Below are positions 51,936 to 59,020 of a stretch of 64,000 nucleotides of DNA, piece after piece; positions within the stretch are counted from its first letter, which is position 1; each line of letters begins with the position of its first letter. The notes under the pieces were generated by a model. The model saw only the letters and a program-made list of their open reading frames with translations. It had not been told where the DNA came from and did no database searches. Made by a program: the position numbers and the translations under genes. The stretch comes from an uncultured Clostridia bacterium (GTDB taxonomy: Bacteria > Bacillota > Clostridia > Christensenellales > UBA1242): positions 434,001-498,000 of the forward strand of contig CAKVHT010000001.1 of the NCBI GenBank assembly GCA_934754375.1, written 5' to 3'.

Positions 51936-52532
51936 TTATTTCTTTTCTCCTTCAAGTAATTCATTCATTTTGCTAATAATTAAATCAGCAAATTCCGCCA
52001 TATATGCCTTATCATTCTTTTTTGTTGAATCAGGATAGATTGGCTCGCCTATCAACAATTTTGTTGGGCGAAATGGCTTTAATTTTTTGCTATACATCAT
52101 TGGAACAACAGGAGTGTTTGTGCGTATTGCAAACATTGCAACACCTTCTTTTGCTGAGCCATCTTCAACATAAGGTGTTTTTGCACGTGTACCCTGCGGA
52201 AAAATACAAACACGTTTGTTTTTGTTTATAAGGCGCAAAACTTCTTTTATAGAACTTGGTTCAACCTTTTGCCTATCAACCTTAACAGCACCCAAGCTTT
52301 TCATAAAAGATGATTGGACTTTGCCTTTAAAAAGTTCCTTTTTAGCCAAAAAATAGTGTTTTTTTGCAAACCTAATATCCAATATTGGAGCATCATTGTT
52401 TGACATGTGATTGCATGCAATGATAAAATTTTTGCCTTTAAGTGGCTTTAAATGCTTTTTGCCCACTTTTTTGACAGGAAATAAAATTAAAAGTGGCAAA
52501 TATGCAATGATAAATAAAATCCAAAACAACAT
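51936..52532 (-). CDS. plsC: 1-acyl-sn-glycerol-3-phosphate acyltransferase
   Basis: Makes phosphatidic acid. N-terminal membrane helix, acyltransferase motif I NHMSNNDAP (H-x4-D), motif III FPQGTRAKTPYVEDG and motif IV TPVVPMMY. 198 residues, normal for this family. AAAGGAT ribosome site. Follows the FAD protein gene by 2 nt and precedes the S1 gene, a known Clostridia arrangement; cmk and ispH, which often sit here, are absent. Confidence 0.93.
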   Translation of the reverse strand: MLFWILFIIAYLPLLILFPVKKVGKKHLKPLKGKNFIIACNHMSNNDAPILDIRFAKKHYFLAKKELFKGKVQSSFMKSLGAVKVDRQKVEPSSIKEVLRLINKNKRVCIFPQGTRAKTPYVEDGSAKEGVAMFAIRTNTPVVPMMYSKKLKPFRPTKLLIGEPIYPDSTKKNDKAYMAEFADLIISKMNELLEGEKK

Positions 52533-52534
52533 AG

Positions 52535-53770
52535 TTATCCTTTTAAATTTTTAACTGCATTGCCTGCAACATATCCAGTAGACCAAGCAATCTGCAAATT
52601 AAATCCTCCTGTTAAAGCATCAACGTCAAGCAACTCACCAACAAAGTATAAATTTTGCACCAATTTGCTCTCACATGTTTTGGCATTGATTTGTTTCACA
52701 TCAACCCCGCCTGCTGTAACAATACTTACGTTAATATTATCTAATGATTTGATAGAAAAGTCAAATTTTTTAAGTCCGTTTATAATTTGAGCCCTTTCTT
52801 GCTTGTTTAAATCTGCCATTTTTTTGTTTGGAAGTGACAGTTTATTTATAAAAAATTCAACAAATGAGTGAGGCAAAACTGTGAAAAGATAATTTTTAAG
52901 GTCTGTTTTTGCGTATTCCACTATCTCACGTTGCAATTTTTGGTCAAGTTGCGTTTCACTTAATGCAGGCTTCAAATCAAGTGTTAAATGTGCGTTTTGA
53001 ACGTCATATTGATTAATTTTGCTGGACAAAGTTAATGCAATTGGCCCAGTTATAGAGTTGAAAGTAAACATCATTTCGCCAAATTCTTTAAACTTTTTAC
53101 CTTTTAATTCAACCTCAAGTGTGACATTTTTTAGGCTTAAACCGTTCAGTTCGCTCACATCATCATTCACGACTATTGGGCACAAAGCACTTTTGGCACT
53201 GATAATGTTGTGTCCAAATTGTTTTGCAATTTTATAGCCAAAATTTGATGCACCAGTGCCTGAATAAGACAAACCACCAGTTGCCATAATCAAACTATAT
53301 GCTGTGTATGTGATACCATTGTTACACTTTATAACGAATTGTTCATCTTTCTTTTCAACTGACGCAATTTCGTTGTTTAAAGAAATTTTAACATCATATT
53401 TATGCAAACATTTTTCAAGTGTTTTTATAACATCGCTTGCTTTATCAGATTCTGGGAACACCCTTTTGCCACGTTCGGTGCGCAATTTTAAGCCATTATC
53501 TTCAAAAAAAGCCATGGCATCTTGCGGAGTGAACGCATTTAATGCTGAATACATAAATTTGCTGTTGTGAATAATATTTTCAAGATGAGTTTCAACCGGA
53601 CTGTTGTTGGTTAAATTGCATTTACCTTTGCCTGTTATATATAATTTTTTGCCCAGTTTTTCGTTATGGTCAAGGATAAGTGTTTTGTTTCCATTCCTTG
53701 ATGCAAATATTGCAGACATCATGCCTGATGCCCCACCACCAATTACAATCAAATCAAAATTTGTTTCCAT
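52535..53770 (-). CDS. HI0933/YhiN-family FAD-dependent oxidoreductase
   Basis: 411 residues. Dinucleotide-binding start LIVIGGGASGMMSAIFASRNG, KLGKKLYITGKGKCNLTNNSP, LIMATGGLSYSGTGASNFGY and the C-terminal LYFVGELLDVDALTGGFNLQIAWSTGYVAG are the family signature (BaiN/RdsA subgroup). Reaction unknown; related proteins reduce bile-acid or other unsaturated substrates or act on rRNA. First gene of a unit with plsC and the S1 protein, with a leaderless-type promoter. Confidence 0.92.
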   Translation of the reverse strand: METNFDLIVIGGGASGMMSAIFASRNGNKTLILDHNEKLGKKLYITGKGKCNLTNNSPVETHLENIIHNSKFMYSALNAFTPQDAMAFFEDNGLKLRTERGKRVFPESDKASDVIKTLEKCLHKYDVKISLNNEIASVEKKDEQFVIKCNNGITYTAYSLIMATGGLSYSGTGASNFGYKIAKQFGHNIISAKSALCPIVVNDDVSELNGLSLKNVTLEVELKGKKFKEFGEMMFTFNSITGPIALTLSSKINQYDVQNAHLTLDLKPALSETQLDQKLQREIVEYAKTDLKNYLFTVLPHSFVEFFINKLSLPNKKMADLNKQERAQIINGLKKFDFSIKSLDNINVSIVTAGGVDVKQINAKTCESKLVQNLYFVGELLDVDALTGGFNLQIAWSTGYVAGNAVKNLKG

Positions 53771-53777
53771 CTGCGCT

Positions 53778-53806
53778 ATTCTATCACACTAAGCAATTAT
53801 TTGCAA
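53778..53806 (-). promoter_or_regulatory. Promoter of the FAD protein-plsC-S1 operon, apparently leaderless
   Basis: Minus strand TTGCAA, 17 nt, TAGAAT, 7 nt, ATG (53770). No ribosome site. Confidence 0.6.
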
Positions 53807-53826
53807 AGAAAAAAGCAGTTTTGACA

Positions 53827-54537
53827 CTACTTTTTCAAACTTAACAAATATCTTGTTTCTTTTGGATTTAATGGCTTATATTCCCCACGAGAAAGTCCAC
53901 CCAACCTAATTTCTCCAATTTGAACACGTTTTAAGAATTTTACATTCTTGCCAACAGCTTCAAACATTTTGCGGATTTGACGATTTTTGCCTTCTGTGAT
54001 AGTTACAGCAAGTTTTGTTTGATTTGCATCTTGTTCAAGCAAAACAACACTGCATGGTTTTGTTTTGTAGCCATCTATCTCAACCCCTGAAGACAATGTT
54101 TTGATTTCATCTTTTGAAATACTGCCTTCAATTGTGGCATAATACACTTTTTCAACCTCACTGCTTGGACGAGTTAAAATGTTTGATAAATCGCCGTCAT
54201 TTGTCAAAAGCAATAAGCCTTCAGTATCATAATCCAATCTGCCAACTGGGAACACACGTGTGTGAACCCCACGCATAAGTTCCATAACCGTTTTTCTGCC
54301 CTTTTCATCATCTACCGTGCAAACATAACCTTTTGGTTTGTGCAATTTATAGTACACAAATGTTTCTGCGGTATGGATTGATTTGCCTTCCACTGTGACT
54401 TGGTCGGTTGATTTGACGTCTGTTGCAAGTGCTGTTACCACTTTGCCATTTATTTTAACTTTGCCAGCTGTTATTAATTCTTCAGCTTTGCGTCTGCTTG
54501 TTATGCCAGATTGTGCAATATATTTATTTATTCTCAT
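53827..54537 (-). CDS. RsuA/RluB-family pseudouridine synthase
   Basis: S4 domain at the N-terminus (MRINKYIAQSGITSRRKAEELI), then PVGRLDYDTEGLLLLTNDG with the catalytic Asp and EGKNRQIRKMFEAVG. 236 residues from ATG 54537 after AAAAGG; a longer frame from 54603 lies within the preceding gene and is unlikely. Probably RluB acting on 23S rRNA, following its usual position after scpB/dacF genes. Confidence 0.93.
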   Translation of the reverse strand: MRINKYIAQSGITSRRKAEELITAGKVKINGKVVTALATDVKSTDQVTVEGKSIHTAETFVYYKLHKPKGYVCTVDDEKGRKTVMELMRGVHTRVFPVGRLDYDTEGLLLLTNDGDLSNILTRPSSEVEKVYYATIEGSISKDEIKTLSSGVEIDGYKTKPCSVVLLEQDANQTKLAVTITEGKNRQIRKMFEAVGKNVKFLKRVQIGEIRLGGLSRGEYKPLNPKETRYLLSLKK

Positions 54538-55690
54538 TTGTAACCTTTTCTTCCCATAAAATTTCTTTGATTTGAAGTGTTTTGTTGTCCAAAAACTTGT
54601 CAATCTTATTCATTGTATATAATTTTACTGAATTTAGCAACTGATTATCCAAAAAAATATCTATTTTACCAACAACAGCCCCTTGTTTTGCGTTATCTAA
54701 TGACACTGTGTATTTTAATTTTATTTTTTGTTCTTCTCCTGGTTTTAGTGGATAATAATAGTCATCTTCCGCAAACAAATATAATCTGCCAGACTGATTA
54801 TCTGTTACATATTCATTATAAATTTGTTTGTTTTTATCAACCAATTTAACTTGGCAATAATCAACATAACTTTGTTCAAGCAACTCGGCACTTTCTTCAA
54901 ACATGGGGCCACAATTCAGCACAACACAAACCGATGTGTGATTGTCCCTTTCTGTAGCACTTACCAAACATCTGCCAGCTTTTGAAGTAAAACCTGTCTT
55001 GACACCACAACAACCTTCCAAACTTGAAAGCAGTTTATTTTTGTTTATCAAATAGCGTTTATCCGACATATTTGTTGCGTCAATCACATGAGTTTTGGTT
55101 GAAACAATTTGTTTAAAAGTGTCGTTGTTTAAAGCATAACTTGTAATCAAAGCCAAATCATAAGCTGTGGTATAATGATTTGGATTGTCAAGCCCATGCG
55201 GATTTGCAAAATGAGAATTGTTTGCACCAACTTTTTTTGCTAATTTGTTCATCAATTCAGCAAAACCCTCAGCACTGCCACCAACATGATATGCCAATGC
55301 TGTTGCGCTATCATTGCCACTGCGAAGCATCAAGCCATAAAGCAGGTCCAACACTGCGATTTGTTCGCCTTTTCGAAGATATATTGAAGTGCCCTCAACC
55401 CCAACAGCATTATCGTTTACTGTAATCACCTGATTTAAATCATTGCAATTTTCAAGCACTGTAATTAAAGTGACAACCTTTGTTGTTGATGCCATAGGCA
55501 ATTGTTTATGCTCATTTTTGCTGTATAAAATGCGATTTGTGTCTTTATCTAGCACACACATAGCCTTTGCCGAACTTGAAACAGCATAACACCTTGTTTT
55601 TAACGTAAAATTTGGCAAAAATAAGCAAAATAAGTTGGCAATAAACACTGCCAACACAACCATATTAAAATTTACTTGCTTGTTTTTCAT
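54524..55690 (-). CDS. D-alanyl-D-alanine carboxypeptidase, DacF/DacB type
   Basis: Penicillin-binding protein of 388 residues with signal peptide. SxxK in MASTTKVVT, SxN in SGNDSA, KTG in GVKTGFT, and a C-terminal PBP5-like beta domain. Trims peptide side chains; context with gerW and scpAB suggests the sporulation-linked dacF branch. Overlaps gerW by 4 nt and the rluB-like gene by 14 nt. Confidence 0.94.
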   Translation of the reverse strand: MKNKQVNFNMVVLAVFIANLFCLFLPNFTLKTRCYAVSSSAKAMCVLDKDTNRILYSKNEHKQLPMASTTKVVTLITVLENCNDLNQVITVNDNAVGVEGTSIYLRKGEQIAVLDLLYGLMLRSGNDSATALAYHVGGSAEGFAELMNKLAKKVGANNSHFANPHGLDNPNHYTTAYDLALITSYALNNDTFKQIVSTKTHVIDATNMSDKRYLINKNKLLSSLEGCCGVKTGFTSKAGRCLVSATERDNHTSVCVVLNCGPMFEESAELLEQSYVDYCQVKLVDKNKQIYNEYVTDNQSGRLYLFAEDDYYYPLKPGEEQKIKLKYTVSLDNAKQGAVVGKIDIFLDNQLLNSVKLYTMNKIDKFLDNKTLQIKEILWEEKVTNENK

Positions 55691-56085
55691 TTTATATTAC
55701 CCACAAATTTTTTAAGCACTTCTGTTGCATTTTTAATTAGTCCTAAATATGCCGTTGATTTGTCTGCATGAATAATTTTAAATTTGTTATTGTCAACAAC
55801 AAAAAATCCAATTGGTGTGACTGTAAAACCACCACCAGTGCCCCCTGCCATTGGAAAATCAGCTGAATTGCGTTTTGCATTTAAATCGTTGTATTCTCCA
55901 CCGCCAGAAACAAAGCCCACACTCACTTTTGAAATTGGTATTATCACTGAATTGTTAGGCATTGTTATTGCATTGCCAACAACGCAATTGACATCTATTA
56001 ATGAGCGAACTTTATCAAGCGACACATCAATAAGCGATTCGATTTTATTTGTTTTGTTTAGGTTTACTGTTTCTACTTTTTTCAT
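55687..56085 (-). CDS. gerW: GerW/YtfJ family spore protein
   Basis: 132 residues. Core VDVNCVVGNAITMPNNSVIIPISKVSVGFVSGGGEY and GGTGGGFTVTPIGFFVV with HADKSTAYLGLI are family hallmarks. Needed for normal spore germination in Bacillus. GGGGTAG ribosome site. Overlaps the upstream DUF2953 gene, the conserved ytfI-ytfJ pair. Confidence 0.94.
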   Translation of the reverse strand: MKKVETVNLNKTNKIESLIDVSLDKVRSLIDVNCVVGNAITMPNNSVIIPISKVSVGFVSGGGEYNDLNAKRNSADFPMAGGTGGGFTVTPIGFFVVDNNKFKIIHADKSTAYLGLIKNATEVLKKFVGNIK

Positions 56086-56632
56086 AACTACCCCATGAAT
56101 AAATTAATGTATATGCCAGTGAGTATAATATATCCCACATAGACATACGCACAGAACTTTTAACTCTAATTGAGCAAATATCTTGATTATATTGTGGGTC
56201 AACATTAACAAAAATATGTGCTGATTTTTTGTTATTTTTAACTTTGCTTAATAGTGCTTTGCTAAAAACATCAATATACCCTGCACCAACCGCAGAAACG
56301 CAGGCATCATTCATATATCCAAAGTTTGAAAATACATCTAGTGTTATCAATTGATGGCGAAAATACAGCTGTTTGAAAAGGTTTAAAATAAAAATCACAT
56401 TGAAATTTTTATCTGTTAATTTGAAACGTTTTTCCTTTTTATTGTGGTAGATATAAACATAACCATTTTTTACACGCAATTTAAATTGAATTTTTATTTT
56501 ATTAAACAATATCAATGTAAACACACCTTTCATACGCAGTAAGTTAAATTTAATCTCAAAACTGATTAAAAATGGATATATAAACACAAATAACAGGAGC
56601 AAAATTACAAACAAAAAAATAAGATACCACAT
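56045..56632 (-). CDS. DUF2953 (YtfI-like) membrane protein
   Basis: 195 residues: one N-terminal membrane helix (about 2-24), a basic middle part and a conserved end with VSAVGAGYIDVFSKAL and DICSIRVKSSVRMSMWDILY. DUF2953 proteins accompany gerW and probably act with it in the forespore; molecular role unknown. The ATG lies within a perfect-looking hairpin and lacks a ribosome site. Confidence 0.85.
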   Translation of the reverse strand: MWYLIFLFVILLLLFVFIYPFLISFEIKFNLLRMKGVFTLILFNKIKIQFKLRVKNGYVYIYHNKKEKRFKLTDKNFNVIFILNLFKQLYFRHQLITLDVFSNFGYMNDACVSAVGAGYIDVFSKALLSKVKNNKKSAHIFVNVDPQYNQDICSIRVKSSVRMSMWDILYSLAYTLIYSWGSYEKSRNSKPKQNK

Positions 56633-56651
56633 AATGTAGTATCTTTTTTTT
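56621..56651. terminator. Bidirectional terminator-like hairpin over the DUF2953 start codon
   Basis: AAGATAC and GTATCTT arms with three further pairs after one mismatch; A/T runs flank both sides, so U-runs follow on either strand. The DUF2953 ATG lies in its apex. Could be an attenuator between scpB and the spore genes. Confidence 0.6.
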
Positions 56652-56700
56652 ATAAACTTTTATGTAATCATCACTTAAAATTAAAGTTAGATTTTCATGA

Positions 56701-57363
56701 TTAAACAGCTTGAGCGGGTTTTTCTTCTTGTGGATTGGAATGCTGTTTGTCAGGTGTTTGTGATTGTGTAGCTTCTTCTGTTTGTTCATCTGGGATTGAA
56801 AATTCTCTATACAATGAATCTCCATCGCTATGAATAACTCTAATCCTATCAAGCAATTCATTATAATTTGGCAATTCTTCAATGCTTGACAAACCAAAAC
56901 GTTTAAGGAAGGCATCAGTTGTGCCATAAAGCAAAGGTTTGCCTACCGCATCTTTACGTCCAACCACTTCGATAAGATTGTTGGAAATAAGCAAATCTAT
57001 GGCATAGTCTGCGTTTTTAACATTACGAATATTTTCGATTTCAAGCCTTGTGATAGGTTGTTTATATGCAATAATGGCAACAGTTTCCAATGCCGCTTTT
57101 GTTAATGTACGTTCACGAATAGGATTTAATATTTCACTGATGTCATCAACAATGTTTGGATTTGAACATAGTTGAACTTTTGTTTTATAAGTGATAATGT
57201 TTATTCCGCTTTGCGCATTATATTTTGCCTTAAGCAAGTCAAGGCATTTATTAAATTCTTTGTCATTAATGTCAAATTTGCGCTTAAATTCGTCTATTTC
57301 TACGCCATCACCAGCAACAAACAAAACACCTTCTATCACACGTGCAATATCTTCGTATTTCAT
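56701..57363 (-). CDS. scpB: Segregation and condensation protein B
   Basis: Tandem winged-helix protein, partner of ScpA and SMC. YEDIARVIEGVLFVAG at the start; RTLTKAALETVAIIAYKQPITRLEIENIRNV is the family signature; GRKDAVGKPLLYGTTDAFLKRFGL follows. 220 residues with a disordered Gln/Glu-rich tail. Overlaps scpA by 4 nt. Confidence 0.96.
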   Translation of the reverse strand: MKYEDIARVIEGVLFVAGDGVEIDEFKRKFDINDKEFNKCLDLLKAKYNAQSGINIITYKTKVQLCSNPNIVDDISEILNPIRERTLTKAALETVAIIAYKQPITRLEIENIRNVKNADYAIDLLISNNLIEVVGRKDAVGKPLLYGTTDAFLKRFGLSSIEELPNYNELLDRIRVIHSDGDSLYREFSIPDEQTEEATQSQTPDKQHSNPQEEKPAQAV

Positions 57364-58109
57364 TCTTCCTCCCTTGCTTTTATCAAAATATCTTGGTATC
57401 TATCAGCTTGCACAACAACAATTTTTTGAAATTTAAGCATTTCCAAAATTGCCAAGAACGTGTTGATGATTTCACTTTTTGTATATGTCTCATCAAACAG
57501 GCTGAAAAAGTTAATCTCTTTATTTTCTTTCAAAACACCAGTTAAAAAGGCAATTTTATCAGCAACTGTCCAGCGGTCACGTTTGATTTTCTTTTCTTCT
57601 GGGTTCTCCCTATCTTTTGTCTTCATCAAAATGAACGCAAACGCATCAAGCAATTTATCCAAATTGAAATCGTTAAACACAATACGTGTATCACCAGCCA
57701 TTTTATCTGGTTGCTTATAAAATCTATCAACATTTTCATATTGCTGAAGATTTGCGCCGGCTTCCTTAAACAATTCGTATTCTTTCAAATCCATTTGAAG
57801 TTTTAACAAACTATCTTGTTCATCGTCTTCTTCCTCAATTTTTTCAACAGGAAGCAATGCCCTAGATTTAAGTTCAAGCAAACGGCTTGTCATGTCTAAA
57901 AATGAAACAGCCTCGTCCATATCTAAACTTTTAATATCGTCCATATATTTCAAATATTGGTCTGTGATTTCGCTTATCCTGATTGTTTCAATAGACATAT
58001 TGTTTTCTTTGATAAGGTGCAACAAAAGATCCAAAGGCCCTTCAAAGCCTTCTAACTTAAATGTTAAATGCCCACCGTAATCATCGGTAAGTTCTTCAAT
58101 TTCTTCCAT
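57360..58109 (-). CDS. scpA: Segregation and condensation protein A
   Basis: Kleisin of the SMC condensin. LTFKLEGFEGPLDLLLHLIKENNMSIETIRISEITDQYLKYM is diagnostic, followed by a helical middle and a C-terminal winged helix (EIINTFLAILEMLKFQKIVVVQ). 249 residues. GGGGTGTT ribosome site. Preceded by the M50-like gene with a 25-nt gap, a common order. Confidence 0.96.
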   Translation of the reverse strand: MEEIEELTDDYGGHLTFKLEGFEGPLDLLLHLIKENNMSIETIRISEITDQYLKYMDDIKSLDMDEAVSFLDMTSRLLELKSRALLPVEKIEEEDDEQDSLLKLQMDLKEYELFKEAGANLQQYENVDRFYKQPDKMAGDTRIVFNDFNLDKLLDAFAFILMKTKDRENPEEKKIKRDRWTVADKIAFLTGVLKENKEINFFSLFDETYTKSEIINTFLAILEMLKFQKIVVVQADRYQDILIKAREEE

Positions 58110-58134
58110 AACACCCCAAAAAACAATTTTGCAT

Positions 58135-58830
58135 TTAAATTAATGCAATCGGTAAATATACATAATTATACAATAAATTCAAATAAAAGGCAAACAAATC
58201 AATACCAAACAACAAATTGCAACAAACACTAAAAATAAGTATTCCGTAAAGGATTTTAACCCCATATTTTAGATTAAATTTGATGTAATTATTTTGGCCA
58301 TTCATATAAGAAGAGATAAAGTCAAACCCAGCAAGCGGATAGATTGGAAAAATGTTAAACAAAACTAAAAAACTGTTGATTTGCATGATTGTTGACAATG
58401 CCAAATAAAAATAGCGCATAAACTCATTTGGACAACCAATCGTTCGATTGAAAATAAGATACAACAAACTTGCTATAAATCCAAAACAAAAATTGACAAT
58501 TATGCCAGAAATTGACACCCACCTGATACCTTTGCGGTAATCTTTAAAATTAGAAGGATTTATTGGCACAGGTTTTGACCAACCAACCCCTAACAGCATA
58601 AAAAACACAAAACCTGCTGGGTCTATATGTTTAACAGGGTTGATTGTCATTCTGCCCATTGCTTTTGCTGTGCCGTCACCCATTTTGTAGGCAGAATATG
58701 CACGAGCAAACTCTCGCAAAGAAAGCGAAAATGCAAAAACAAGCACAATCATAATAAATTGTACCACAGCATCTAATGGGTCAATGTTTTGATTAAACAA
58801 CAGCGAAATTAACATAAGAAACTTTTGCAT
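58135..58830 (-). CDS. M50 (Rip-type) site-2 protease homologue with a destroyed active site
   Basis: 231-residue polytopic protein clearly of the scpA-linked M50 family (YKMGDGTAKAMGRMTINPVKHIDPAGF). The zinc motif HExxH reads Arg39-Glu40-Phe-Ala-Arg43 (SLREFARAY), and the third ligand Asp in PLDG is Ala167 (FPIYPLAGF). Codons are cga, cgt and gct, so the changes are real in this sequence. The other conserved segments are intact, suggesting a kept but non-proteolytic protein. Possible neighbour effect on ScpAB expression is unknown. Confidence 0.9.
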   Translation of the reverse strand: MQKFLMLISLLFNQNIDPLDAVVQFIMIVLVFAFSLSLREFARAYSAYKMGDGTAKAMGRMTINPVKHIDPAGFVFFMLLGVGWSKPVPINPSNFKDYRKGIRWVSISGIIVNFCFGFIASLLYLIFNRTIGCPNEFMRYFYLALSTIMQINSFLVLFNIFPIYPLAGFDFISSYMNGQNNYIKFNLKYGVKILYGILIFSVCCNLLFGIDLFAFYLNLLYNYVYLPIALI

Positions 58831-58942
58831 TTTATCACGATTTACAAAAAAACAACTAATTTACTTTTTCCACTAGTAAATTGTGTTTGTTGTTATTTAC
58901 AATAAAATACAAGATTTTAAATCAATGGTATTATAACAAAAC

Positions 58943-58976
58943 AAAAAGTTAAACGCAATAAAATTTACGTTTAACC
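58943..58976 (-). terminator. Terminator after recJ
   Basis: Minus strand GTTAAACG, 12-nt loop, CGTTTAAC, TTTTT. Confidence 0.8.
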
Positions 58977-59020
58977 TTTATCTTATCAGCTTAATCTATT
59001 GTACAAACTAGCAATAATCG

